From: Ureibacillus galli
Lineage (GTDB): Bacteria; Bacillota; Bacilli; Bacillales_A; Planococcaceae
NCBI RefSeq assembly: GCF_014836845.1
Contig: NZ_JACSQA010000002.1
Coordinates: forward strand, 240,096 to 304,095
Direction of reading: 5' to 3'
Length of the DNA stretch: 64,000 bases
Of the stretch, positions 34,090 through 41,955 are shown piece after piece. Position 1 is the stretch's first letter, and each line of letters opens with the position of its first letter. Below the pieces are notes generated by a model. The model searched no databases. It had not been told where the DNA came from and worked only from the letters and a program-made list of their open reading frames with translations. The translations under genes were made by a program, and so were the position numbers.

Positions 34090-35155
34090 CGTTCAGTGTT
34101 AATTTTATTCCTCTATTTAATTGCCTTTTATCAATAAAAGAACAAGCCATTTTTAATAAAGGTAAAACGAATAAAAAGACAAATAGTAGACGGAACATTT
34201 GAAATACCGTTACGGTTATAACATCTGCCCCAATTGCTGTCGCAAGAAGACTCATCTGATCCAGTCCACCTGCTGCTGTACTAAGGAAACTAGTCGGCAA
34301 CGAATAGTGTAGGAAATATATTAATAAAAGACCTTGTGCGAAAGTAGCAATCATTAGTAACAAGGCACTTCCCACCCCTAATAAGAGAACCCTTTTTCCT
34401 AGTTTAATCATGTTTGGTTTTAGGAGTAATCCGATATATGCTCCCATTAATAGTTGAGCAATATGTAATAAGTACCCTGGTAGTTCCGGCGTTTCAACAG
34501 AAAATAACGACAAAACAATAATAAACAGGATCGGTGTTAAAAAATAAGGTACTGGTATTTTTAGTTTCTTACCAAACCAAACGGTTGCTCCTGAAGCTAA
34601 TAACAATAACAAAATCGGGATGATTTCATTAACAGAGAAACCTGCTCCTCCGTCCGCTTGCACGACATGACCTGAAAGGACAAAGGGAATCAACAACACA
34701 ATACTAATCACACGAACGACGTGAAAATAAGTAACAACAGCTAAATCAATATCCTTTTCCTCTTCAGCAAACAAAACAATTTGTCCTAAACCACCAGGAA
34801 CCGTACAAGTTAAAGCGGTTTTCAATGGAACATTCCCTATTTTCTGTACACCAAATGCCATTAATACACTAATGATGACGAGGACTACATTAAGAAGCAA
34901 CATGAAAAATATTAACCACCCCATGCCAGCAAATACGGAAAATTGAAAAGTTTGACCGATGGAAACCCCAACGATAATTAATCCGACATTACGAAAATGT
35001 ACTGGCCAGTAGAGTTCATATTTAATAAAAAATTGACTAATTAACACTGTAAATAAAGGACCAAGCATCCACGGAACAGGGAAATGTAAAAAATCAAAAA
35101 CTAGTGCCCCTACTAAGCTAATGACTGAAACTAAACCAATCGATTTTAAATGCAA
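34070..35155 (-). CDS. AbrB family membrane protein (PF05145 type)
   Basis: 361 aa, about ten membrane helices in two repeats. Each repeat has the family pattern seen as PVPWMLGPLF, FQFSVFAGMG and TCTVPGGLGQIVLFAEE in the first half and TAAGGLDQMSLLATAIGADV in the second. Despite the name it is not the DNA-binding AbrB. The function is unproven; some members were called ammonia monooxygenase in error. The TTG at 35155 was chosen for AAGAAGG 7 bases upstream and because it puts the first helix at the N-terminus. A GTG at 35227 with GGAAG is possible and gives 385 aa. Confidence 0.82.
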   Translation of the reverse strand: MHLKSIGLVSVISLVGALVFDFLHFPVPWMLGPLFTVLISQFFIKYELYWPVHFRNVGLIIVGVSIGQTFQFSVFAGMGWLIFFMLLLNVVLVIISVLMAFGVQKIGNVPLKTALTCTVPGGLGQIVLFAEEEKDIDLAVVTYFHVVRVISIVLLIPFVLSGHVVQADGGAGFSVNEIIPILLLLLASGATVWFGKKLKIPVPYFLTPILFIIVLSLFSVETPELPGYLLHIAQLLMGAYIGLLLKPNMIKLGKRVLLLGVGSALLLMIATFAQGLLLIYFLHYSLPTSFLSTAAGGLDQMSLLATAIGADVITVTVFQMFRLLFVFLFVLPLLKMACSFIDKRQLNRGIKLTLNEKGVPK

Positions 35156-35260
35156 AGGGAAACCTTCTTTCAAAAGAATGATAATATATGTATTAGAGTA
35201 CCATAAATCGATAGTTGTGAAAGTCACTTTTCAACTTCCACTATTATCTATCTCAAAATA

Positions 35261-35289
35261 AAAAAGCCGCTTTCCCATTGTAGCGGCTA
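35261..35289 (-). terminator. Terminator of the VOC gene
   Basis: AGCCGCT pairs with AGCGGCT. On the minus strand TTTTTTATTTTG follows. Confidence 0.85.
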
Positions 35290-35303
35290 ATTTTCATATA
35301 TTA

Positions 35304-35693
35304 TTACTTTTTCTCCATAACAGCAAAATAATTACCTTCATCATCAGCAAAATTAAATATTTTCCCGGAAGGTAAATTGACCATTTCTCCTAGAGTCACG
35401 TTTTTATTTGCTAAATCACTATATAGTTTCTCCACATCATCGGAATAAAACATTAACGAAGGTGTTCCAAGATTTAATTCTGGCTCCATATTCGCAATGA
35501 ATTGTTTATCATGTAAAACGATACTCGTTTGAGCACTATTTTTTGGAGCTACTTCTATCCATCTCATTCCTTGGCCGCTATCTTCTTCCCCAATAACAGT
35601 AAACCCTAACTTTTCCGTCCAAAACTTCACCGCTTCATCTTGATTATTCACATATAACATGACTTGACCTAATACATTAATCAAATGCTCCAC
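35304..35693 (-). CDS. VOC family (glyoxalase-like) protein
   Basis: 129 aa single-module vicinal-oxygen-chelate protein made of two beta-alpha-beta-beta-beta units. The N-terminal pattern VMLYVNNQDEAVKFWTEKLGFTV and C-terminal FADDEGNYFAVME are typical. Members are glyoxalase-like enzymes, dioxygenases or drug-binding proteins. The substrate is unknown. The GTG at 35693 has only a weak site. A second possible start is an internal ATG at residue 12, which would remove part of the first strand. Single gene with its own terminator. Confidence 0.85.
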   Translation of the reverse strand: MEHLINVLGQVMLYVNNQDEAVKFWTEKLGFTVIGEEDSGQGMRWIEVAPKNSAQTSIVLHDKQFIANMEPELNLGTPSLMFYSDDVEKLYSDLANKNVTLGEMVNLPSGKIFNFADDEGNYFAVMEKK

Positions 35694-35861
35694 CCACTCT
35701 TTTAAATTTTGAAATCCATCCCATTTATATTAGCGTTAATAATTCTAAGTACTAATTCTGCCTATGTATGTAAAACTCCTTTATTTGTGTTGCATTTCTC
35801 ACACTTTTAATACAGAAAATGAAAAAAGCAACTAACAATCCTTTAGATACTCTAAACATTT

Positions 35862-36422
35862 TTATAAATTAAATTTTTCCTTAATTATTTTAGCTACTTC
35901 TTCGGCACTTAAGTTTGTATTGTCAATCTTAATATAATTTGGGAATTTGATTTCACCTTCAAAAGAATTTAATCTATGTTTCTCCATTGTCTGTTTTAAG
36001 TCATTCTCAGACCATTCGATATCTCTTTTTTTAGGTTTATGTTCAAGTCTATTTGGAGTTTTATTTCGGTTAAGTCTCTCTTCTAAATCAGCTTCTAATT
36101 CGACATAGTAAACAGTACCACCTCTTGACTCAAAAAGATGGGAGATACGCTTAACATAATCCCAATCCGACTCTAAATCAAACATCCAAACATACGTGAA
36201 AATCATCCCATATAAATTACTTTTTGAAGCCTCTTCAAAGATTTCTTGACGAAATAGGTTTACTAACCGTTTCCCTTCTTTTGTACCATAATCAAAAAAA
36301 TGACTAACCAAGTCAATTGTCATATGGTTATGAAAAAGTCTCAAATCCGTTATTTTCATTAACTCTTGTCCAACCGTCATTTTCCCAACCGCTTGTGGTC
36401 CAAATATATGAACGAATTTCAT
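35862..36422 (-). CDS. P-loop NTPase, small-molecule kinase-like
   Basis: 186 aa. Walker A is FGPQAVGKMTV at the N-terminus. Internal blocks RLFHNHMTIDLV and YVELEADLEERLNRNKTPNR resemble the shikimate/gluconate-type and aminoglycoside-related kinases, with the last near a LID-like region. Probably phosphorylates a small molecule. Start ATG after GGAGGAGGGAGTTT. It is the last of a run of minus-strand accessory genes that includes an AadK-like enzyme, so an antibiotic-modifying role is possible but unsupported. Confidence 0.7.
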   Translation of the reverse strand: MKFVHIFGPQAVGKMTVGQELMKITDLRLFHNHMTIDLVSHFFDYGTKEGKRLVNLFRQEIFEEASKSNLYGMIFTYVWMFDLESDWDYVKRISHLFESRGGTVYYVELEADLEERLNRNKTPNRLEHKPKKRDIEWSENDLKQTMEKHRLNSFEGEIKFPNYIKIDNTNLSAEEVAKIIKEKFNL

Positions 36423-36503
36423 AAACTCCCTCCTCCATCCCCATTGAGTTTCTTTCGATTTTTTTATTCTTTAGCATTCATCAATTTTAAAGAGTGGCAA
36501 ACA

Positions 36504-37145
36504 TTATACAATAATATTTAGAAGTTGTTTAAAATCATTAATAACTAAATCGGCATGCTTTAATTCCTCTGCTTGGGCAAAGTCGAAATTCACTCCAATG
36601 GACCGTAATTCATTATCTTTTGCAGCCATTATATCTGATAATCGATCCCCTATTACCCATCCTGCCTTAATATTATTTTCATGAATAACCGTTTTCACTA
36701 AATCAGATTTATGGCCCGATGAAATTGATTGAATACTATATACTTTTTGTATAAATCGTTCTAAGTGATATGTATTTACAATCGCCTTTAAATACTCAGG
36801 TTGCCCGTTACTTGCAATGAAAAGGGGAAATTTAGAGCTAAGTTCCATTAAAATTTCTTCTACATGTGGATATAAACTACCTTTATGATCCTCAATCATT
36901 TCTAGCAGTTTATCGTGAAATAAAGCATTACTCATTTCCCGAATTTCCATTGAATGGTTTGGACAAAGTGTTTCCCATACAACTTTTAATGGTACTCCCA
37001 TAATCTCCCGATATTGATCGATAGGTGTTTCTCCATGTCATAAATGTCGTTCCCGTAATACTTGAAAAGTTGCTTCTAATGCTGGCTCCAAGATCGTATC
37101 TGTTTGAAATAATGTTCCGTCCATATCAAAAATTACTGCTCGCAT
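36504..37145 (-). pseudogene. HAD-superfamily hydrolase gene interrupted by a TGA
   Basis: A 214-codon frame starting at ATG 37145 (GAGGAGTGA site within the end of the AadK-like gene) encodes a HAD phosphatase: motif I VIFDMDGTLF, motif II FIASNG, motif III lysine in SSGHKSDLV, and motif IV VIGDRLSDIMAAK. A TGA at 37038-37040, after residue 34 (LRERHL), interrupts it. The fragment beginning at Met 37001 lacks the nucleophile Asp and would be inactive. There is no sign of a selenocysteine element. Either a recent nonsense mutation or a base error. The original would be a phosphoglycolate-phosphatase-like enzyme. Confidence 0.8.
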
Positions 37146-37149
37146 TATG

Positions 37150-38049
37150 TCACTCCTCGTATTCAGTTTCTCTTGCTTGAAATGGAGAAATTTCCTTAGC
37201 ATCCAAAGGTAGTTGTTGAATATGTTCTAAATAGGCCAGGACTTTTTTGACTTCGATAACCGAATAATTAAATTGAAGTCGATTTGCTACTTCCAATGTT
37301 ATCTGTTCAAACAAATTCGTCATCGTAAATAAAGCATCCCAAATGTCATTTATATTTCCTTTCGGATACGTGTTTAGGAGTGTATTCCAAATTTCTTTTT
37401 CCAAATACTTCTCCATGTACTTACCGTTTTTCCCTATACTGATAGTAAAGTCTGTTTCAATTCCTATTTTCCATTCAAGCATTTTCAATAACATATTTCT
37501 TATGATTTGTAGATGATCCATCGCATAAAGAATTTCATTTCTCCATAATCCTTTGGCGACATAAGTTGAAACCCACCAAAACTCATTTGTACAATCATCA
37601 AATAATTGTTGAGAAGGTTTATTTACCCAATAGTCCTGATCTGTAGGTGAAGGTAGGATTGGAAAAATAGAATCTTTATCTAGTAAAACTTTGGCTAATT
37701 TATCATCTTGTATCCATTCGTTACTTTTTTCAACTGGCCAAAGGGTCAAGTCAATGCGGTTTCCGTCTGTAAAAAGCATTAAATAAGCATATTGATCGCG
37801 ATTAGATGGATACAAAACAGAATGATCTGGCCTTTGCATAATAATAAGTTCACCGAACACTTTTATCCAATCTACACGATTTATAAATGAATCCATATCC
37901 GTGACAAAATAAACAATGTCATAATCTTGAAAGGGATCTTTAGGTACCTTTAAGTTTGTTCTAGACCCATTCATACCAACTGCCCTAATCCGCTCATCCT
38001 GCTCAGCAAACTTTTTTATTAAATCGATCATTACCTTTTCCGAGCGCAT
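37150..38049 (-). CDS. aadK: Aminoglycoside 6-adenylyltransferase, AadK-like
   Basis: 299 aa. Transfers AMP to the 6-hydroxyl of streptomycin. The nucleotidyltransferase motif GSRTNLKVPKDPFQDYDIVY carries the two catalytic Asp, and LTLWP, DCTNEFWWVSTYVAKGLWR and MDHLQIIRNMLL match B. subtilis AadK block by block. Length is slightly above AadK (284). It overlaps the promoter or translational signals of the broken HAD gene (its TGA is followed by cataATG), so the two are coupled. Chromosomal AadK confers low-level resistance in B. subtilis; that is the likely phenotype. Confidence 0.92.
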   Translation of the reverse strand: MRSEKVMIDLIKKFAEQDERIRAVGMNGSRTNLKVPKDPFQDYDIVYFVTDMDSFINRVDWIKVFGELIIMQRPDHSVLYPSNRDQYAYLMLFTDGNRIDLTLWPVEKSNEWIQDDKLAKVLLDKDSIFPILPSPTDQDYWVNKPSQQLFDDCTNEFWWVSTYVAKGLWRNEILYAMDHLQIIRNMLLKMLEWKIGIETDFTISIGKNGKYMEKYLEKEIWNTLLNTYPKGNINDIWDALFTMTNLFEQITLEVANRLQFNYSVIEVKKVLAYLEHIQQLPLDAKEISPFQARETEYEE

Positions 38050-38062
38050 TTTTGTCCCCCTA

Positions 38063-38533
38063 TCAAGTCCTAACCATCGTCGTAAACTGTGCTTTATCTG
38101 AACAAAACTCAGCTTTTTTCTTAAAACCCAACTTTTCGTATAAATGTACTGCTCTTTTATTAAAAGTAGCGACGGTTAAACGGATTGGAACCCCTTTATA
38201 TTTCCTTTCAATCGATTGGAGAATAAAAGAACAAAAGAAAAATCCATTCCCTTGTCCAACATATTTAGGATTCATTCCTAACCCCATATCAATACAACTT
38301 TCTCGATAAGCATTCACTTGATGACCAATAGGAACTTGTGCCGATTCTCCAATACAAAAATAACCAAACAACTCTCCATCTTCATTTTCGATCGCGTAAT
38401 AATATCCATCTAAAAGTTCTTTTCTATTATCTTCTGTATCAACACTATTATAAAAATCATATGGTATATGGTATTTCCAGCTTAATATTTCTTTCGCAAA
38501 TAGTTCATTCATCGATTTAATATGTAAATGCAT
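38063..38533 (-). CDS. GNAT family N-acetyltransferase
   Basis: 156 aa. The acetyl-CoA loop is seen as GQGNGFFFCSFILQ, preceded by IDMGLGMNPKYV (beta4), and followed by LTVATFNKRAVHLYEKLGFKKK, the typical GNAT C-terminal arm. The final residues FTTMVR complete beta7. Substrate unknown. Start ATG after AAAAAGGAGGTGTTCGAAC. It precedes the AadK-like gene by 13 bases, so the two are probably one operon. A role in modifying the same drug is possible but not supported by sequence. Confidence 0.88.
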   Translation of the reverse strand: MHLHIKSMNELFAKEILSWKYHIPYDFYNSVDTEDNRKELLDGYYYAIENEDGELFGYFCIGESAQVPIGHQVNAYRESCIDMGLGMNPKYVGQGNGFFFCSFILQSIERKYKGVPIRLTVATFNKRAVHLYEKLGFKKKAEFCSDKAQFTTMVRT

Positions 38534-38559
38534 GTTCGAACACCTCCTTTTTGCTGTTC

Positions 38560-38596
38560 AAAATAAAACTACCCATTTTAATAAAACGAGTAGTTT
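38560..38596 (-). terminator. Terminator between two GNAT genes
   Basis: AAACTACCCATTTT pairs with AAAACGAGTAGTTT with one mismatch. TATTTTG follows on the minus strand. It separates the gene at 38600-39094 from the downstream acetyltransferase-AadK unit. Confidence 0.75.
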
Positions 38597-38599
38597 CTC

Positions 38600-39094
38600 C
38601 TAAACTAGAAGTTTTAATTTAAATAGTAACGATTTAATATTTAATTTCTTCGTCATAAAGACACTATTTGGATCTTCAACGTAGTTTGCAAAGGGCTCAC
38701 AATATGTAAAACCAAAATTCGTATATAATCTTCGTGCTGGTTCAAAGGCATCCATTGAACCAGTTTCTAAGCTAAGACGTTGATACCCCCTCTTTATTGC
38801 TTCCTCCAAAATATGTTGTAGAATTTGTCTAGCCACCCCTTTTCTTAAATGGTCAGGGGAAGTTTTCATCGATTTAATCTCACCGTGGTCTTTAGAAAGC
38901 TCTTTTAAAGCCCCACATCCTAGTAATTCTTCCCCTTCCCATGCACTCCAAAAAGTAATATCCGGACTTTTTAATTGCTCCAAATTTAATGCATGAATGC
39001 TTTCCGGCGGAGATTTTTCCCCCATATTTTGAAGATGGTCACCTATTAATCGGGTAATTTTTGTTCCTGTTAAATCGTCTAATTTAATTTCCAT
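38600..39094 (-). CDS. GNAT family N-acetyltransferase
   Basis: 164 aa. GNAT landmarks are IKSMKTSPDHLRKGVARQIL (beta4 and CoA loop), LSLETGSMDAFEPARRLYTNFGF and a final Glu-Pro-Phe loop. This order resembles the ElaA/YjaB-like and PsiE-type acetyltransferases. Substrate unknown. Start ATG after ATAGGAGAGTAATCT. It stands 20 bases downstream of the VOC gene on the same strand. Confidence 0.88.
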   Translation of the reverse strand: MEIKLDDLTGTKITRLIGDHLQNMGEKSPPESIHALNLEQLKSPDITFWSAWEGEELLGCGALKELSKDHGEIKSMKTSPDHLRKGVARQILQHILEEAIKRGYQRLSLETGSMDAFEPARRLYTNFGFTYCEPFANYVEDPNSVFMTKKLNIKSLLFKLKLLV

Positions 39095-39114
39095 AGATTA
39101 CTCTCCTATCAATT

Positions 39115-39495
39115 TTAGCAATTACAAATCATGACTACATTGCCATCTAGGTCTTGAATGTTAAACCAAGCCATTTCTCCTACTCTTTCTATTTCTCTTA
39201 CAACTTCATATCCTATTTCTTTAATATACTGGTAGGCTTCATCAATATTTGGTGTATAAAAATTGAAAATGGGACTTGGACTAACATAATGTTTAAAATG
39301 GGGATCAAAGGAGTGGTCATCTAATGTTAGAGATGTTGTACCGACAACCGGAACATTAAAAACAGGTGATATAACCTTTTCTACATCTAGTTCTATTCCT
39401 AAAAGGTCACAATACCATTTTGCCGACTGCTTTAAATTTGTAACGTGAACAAAAATTCCATTCATTTGGTTTTTAATCGGAATTGTTTTTTTCAT
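39115..39495 (-). CDS. VOC family protein
   Basis: 126 aa. IFVHVTNLKQSAKWYCDLLG in the first half and FNIQDLDGNVVMICNC in the second are vicinal-oxygen-chelate patterns. The C-terminal pair of cysteines separated by Asn is unusual for the family. Substrate unknown. Start ATG after AAAGGGGGTGGTCTACTA. First gene of a pair with the acetyltransferase downstream. Confidence 0.85.
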   Translation of the reverse strand: MKKTIPIKNQMNGIFVHVTNLKQSAKWYCDLLGIELDVEKVISPVFNVPVVGTTSLTLDDHSFDPHFKHYVSPSPIFNFYTPNIDEAYQYIKEIGYEVVREIERVGEMAWFNIQDLDGNVVMICNC

Positions 39496-39522
39496 TAGTA
39501 GACCACCCCCTTTGCATCATGT

Positions 39523-39770
39523 TTACTTCTTTTCATATAATCCAATGCCAATACCAACTGGATCAACTAAATAGGAAAGATAGAAATCGTCAAACTCCAT
39601 CTTCTCCCGTACAACCTTCGCACCATTTTCTATTGCTTTCTTCACAGCTTCATCAATGGAATCGACTTCAATTTGGATCCGTGTACCATGCGGATAGTCA
39701 CTAGGACCTTTGCTAATACCACCTATGATCCCCTCTCTTTGACAAGTTGAAATAGACCAACTTATAAACA
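39523..39770 (-). pseudogene. Truncated VOC family gene (3' part)
   Basis: The C-terminal half of a VOC protein is clear: REGIIGGISKGPSDYPHG, then VDSIDEAVKKAIENGAKVV and a final VDPVGIGIGLYEKK. About 60-70 N-terminal residues are missing. Upstream codons (MIMACFICMQVF) do not fit the family and no ribosome site is seen. On the other side of the break (39790) lies a truncated plus-strand gene, also without its 5' part. Confidence 0.75.
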
Positions 39771-39789
39771 CCTGCATACAAATAAAACA

Positions 39790-39909
39790 AGCCATAATCA
39801 TAATCCTGAAGATAACGTAGCAGAAATTGCTGAAGAATTTGATTCAAAAGTTAAAAATAAAAATAATGCAACGAACCATGATAAAAATCAACAATCCAAT
39901 AAAAGATAA
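39790..39909 (+). pseudogene. Truncated small charged protein (3' part)
   Basis: In frame up to TAA 39907-39909 the sequence encodes HNHNPEDNVAEIAEEFDSKV followed by a Lys/Asn-rich tail ending QSNKR. It has no start codon and no ribosome site; upstream the frame runs into the broken VOC gene. The composition is that of a small charged or spore-associated protein. Function unknown. Confidence 0.5.
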
Positions 39910-39928
39910 ATATTTGGAGGAAAACATC

Positions 39929-40066
39929 GTGGCAAAGAAAAGAAAACCAAATTTTAAAGAAAAAGAAGATAAGAAAAACAATAATCAAAAAAGCAATCAA
40001 GAAATTGCTCAAGAGTTAGATGTCAATGAAGTAAAAAAGAAAGCGAATAAACAAAAAAACAAATAA
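39929..40066 (+). CDS. Small basic protein of unknown function
   Basis: 45 aa, strongly charged and Lys/Asn/Gln-rich (MAKKRKPNFKEKEDKK, then QEIAQELDVNEVKKKANK). The GTG start at 39929 has GGAGG 8 bases before it. A hairpin terminator follows. It lies 19 bases after the truncated gene 39790-39909, which has similar composition, so the two were probably one operon. Such small hydrophilic proteins are common among sporulation genes of Bacillales, but I do not recognise this one. Confidence 0.6.
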   Translation: MAKKRKPNFKEKEDKKNNNQKSNQEIAQELDVNEVKKKANKQKNK

Positions 40067-40073
40067 AAAAATT

Positions 40074-40112
40074 AAATGCACCATAAGTAGTTTTACTCTT
40101 TGGTGCATTTCT
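40074..40112 (+). terminator. Terminator of the small basic protein gene
   Basis: AAATGCACCA pairs with TGGTGCATTT around a 17-base loop, followed by CTATTT. Confidence 0.75.
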
Positions 40113-40165
40113 ATTTACATCAAATTATTTGCAGAAGCTAACGTTTTATACTTCTCGATCATCTT

Positions 40166-40894
40166 TTAATCCTCAAAAATATCCCTTAAAAAACGTTCGC
40201 GATTTTCTAAAAAATACTTTGTAATTTGGTAATGACTCGTTTCTTCATAATTTACTTCTTCAATAGTTCCGTCATCAAAACTATATATCGTTGCATTAGG
40301 GTATCCTAATAAAATCGGTGAATGGGTCGCAATAATAAACTGGCTTTCTCCAGATACTACTAAATCATGGATTATTCTTAAAAAAGCAAGTTGTCGTTGA
40401 GGGGATAGCGCTGCTTCCGGCTCGTCCAACAAATAAATCCCTTTTCCACTAAATCTGTTGGCGAATAAAGAAATAAAGGATTCCCCATGGGATTGCTCAT
40501 GTAAAGAAGTACCACCATAGGAATCATAAATACTTTTATGACTTTCTCCAATTTCATCTATATGGGAAGCAAAATGGTAAAAAGATTCTGCTCGAAGAAA
40601 GAATCCATTTGATACTTTTGGCAACCAAGAAAGTCTTATGTATTCCCCTAATGCTGATTCCGAACGGTCAACTTTATATGTATTATTCCGACTACCTCCC
40701 GCTGTATTAAATCCACATTTATCGGCAATGGCTTCTAAAAGCGTGGATTTACCTGATCCATTTTCACCTACTAAAAACGTAACATTATTTTTTATATCTA
40801 AACTTTTTAATGATTGGATAGAAGGTATTGAAAACGGATATTGTTGATAAGAATCAATCCGATCATGTAGTAATTCAATTCTTTTAAGGAACAT
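40166..40894 (-). CDS. AAA family ATPase (ABC-like, SbcC/RecF-type fold)
   Basis: 242 aa. Walker A is LVGENGSGKSTLLEAIA, the signature-like region is EQSHGESFISLF, Walker B is GIYLLDEPEAALSPQRQ, and the switch His is in IATHSPILLGYP. This is the stand-alone soluble ATPase type found in many bacteria (COG3910-like); the role is unknown. ATG at 40894 after AAAAGAGGTGTTTCC; a longer frame upstream overlaps DUF3147. Third gene of the MarR-DUF3147-AAA operon, 13 bases after DUF3147. Confidence 0.88.
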   Translation of the reverse strand: MFLKRIELLHDRIDSYQQYPFSIPSIQSLKSLDIKNNVTFLVGENGSGKSTLLEAIADKCGFNTAGGSRNNTYKVDRSESALGEYIRLSWLPKVSNGFFLRAESFYHFASHIDEIGESHKSIYDSYGGTSLHEQSHGESFISLFANRFSGKGIYLLDEPEAALSPQRQLAFLRIIHDLVVSGESQFIIATHSPILLGYPNATIYSFDDGTIEEVNYEETSHYQITKYFLENRERFLRDIFED

Positions 40895-40907
40895 GGAAAC
40901 ACCTCTT

Positions 40908-41246
40908 TTAAATATTGAATTGTGCCATGAGAATTTTCTGAATGAAAAGAAATACACCCCAAGAAACAATCCCTACAATAACGGCTAGAATGAAAGAAAA
41001 GGAATTTTTTAGCATGAAATAAATGGCTAAAAGCATCACAATAGTAGCTGGCAAACCTAAAATGACACCTAATGTAAAGGATTGGATTTGTTTACTTGTT
41101 TCTCCTTGAACGGTTAACCAGAAAATACTGAGTAAACTAATGAGCGGGAGAGCCGCAATTATTCCTCCGTAAAGGGGAAATTTCCTAGCCAACTCTGTTA
41201 CAGCAGCAATAATAAAAGCCGACGTGAAAAGTTTTATCCAAACCAT
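40908..41246 (-). CDS. DUF3147 membrane protein
   Basis: 112 aa with four membrane helices. The beginning LFTSAFIIAAVTELARKFPLYGG and LPLISLLSIFWL are typical of DUF3147, a family of unknown function. Its ATG shares a base with the stop of the marR gene (TAATG), so translation is coupled. Possibly exports or senses the ligand of the MarR protein; that is inference from operon order alone. Confidence 0.85.
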   Translation of the reverse strand: MVWIKLFTSAFIIAAVTELARKFPLYGGIIAALPLISLLSIFWLTVQGETSKQIQSFTLGVILGLPATIVMLLAIYFMLKNSFSFILAVIVGIVSWGVFLFIQKILMAQFNI

Positions 41247-41638
41247 TATTTCGCCGCCTCACTTAACAAACGAAAGGCTCTCATGACGTTATCTTGCTCT
41301 TCTTCGGATAACTTTCCTAAAGCTGCTTTCAGTAAATTTTCATCTAACTCAGTATGTTGCTTTACAACTTGTAATCCAAGTTCTGTAAGTTTTAAATAAA
41401 CTTTACGTTGATCTTTATCAGAACGCTCCTTCTTAATCCATCCATTGTTCTCCAACTTTTTCACATGCTCTGAAGCTGTATTATGAGAAATAGTCAAAGC
41501 TTCTGCCAAAGATCGAACTGTTACACTTTGTTCTTTCTGTAAAATTTGCAAAATACGTACACTTTGGTGAGAAATCGCATGTTCCAATTTTGGATGTAGA
41601 TAATAATAAATATCCGTAAAATAATTATTTAATTCCAT
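41246..41638 (-). CDS. MarR-family transcriptional regulator
   Basis: 130 aa winged-helix protein. The HTH is VTVRSLAEALTISHNTASEH (about residues 38-57) and the wing KKERSDKDQRKVYLKLT. The ATG at 41638 has GAGGTG a short distance upstream; the frame extends 16 codons further but without a site. It heads the MarR-DUF3147-AAA operon. A perfect 9-base inverted repeat plus a third half-site stand just upstream (41653-41693), so it very probably represses its own operon. Confidence 0.9.
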   Translation of the reverse strand: MELNNYFTDIYYYLHPKLEHAISHQSVRILQILQKEQSVTVRSLAEALTISHNTASEHVKKLENNGWIKKERSDKDQRKVYLKLTELGLQVVKQHTELDENLLKAALGKLSEEEQDNVMRAFRLLSEAAK

Positions 41639-41652
41639 AAAGCACCTCGCAT

Positions 41653-41693
41653 TTATATCGTTTATACAGATTATATCGTATAACACGATATAA
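41653..41693 (-). promoter_or_regulatory. Operator of the MarR-DUF3147-AAA operon
   Basis: TTATATCGT (41671-41679) and ACGATATAA (41685-41693) form a perfect inverted repeat with a 5-base spacer. A third TTATATCGT stands at 41653-41661, exactly 18 bases from the first. It ends 15 bases before the marR start. The distance suits a repressor dimer plus a neighbouring half-site. Confidence 0.7.
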
Positions 41694-41705
41694 ACAAAGG
41701 TCCAT

Positions 41706-41885
41706 CATCATTTCCCTATAAATAAGGTTTCCATTTTCCACCGCTAAAATGGCAAAACGGTCTGGATTGTTTAATGAAAGCTCCGTACATTCCTTAGGTG
41801 AACCTGTAAAACGAAGTTGGTCCTCTGTAATTTGATATTCATCAACCGCCTGTTGATATGTGTCATTATAAAAGTACAATTGCAT
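41706..41885 (-). pseudogene. Truncated GNAT gene (5' part)
   Basis: Start codon and ribosome site (GGAGGAAAAAAG) are intact. The first 55 residues (QLYFYNDTYQQAVDEYQITE, then ILAVENGNLI) match the N-terminus of a GNAT group that normally continues TFFVLH and carries its CoA loop later. Here the similarity ends and the frame runs into the MarR operator region. The CoA-binding half is absent. Confidence 0.65.
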
Positions 41886-41955
41886 CTTTTTTCTCCTCCA
41901 GAAAGAACATTTGTTCCCGTTTTACCGAATCTGTTATAACAATTCAATAGTTTTT

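Noticed and set aside
37038..37040. TGA as a selenocysteine codon
   Set aside because: No SECIS-like hairpin follows in the visible sequence and HAD enzymes do not have Sec there. A nonsense mutation is simpler.
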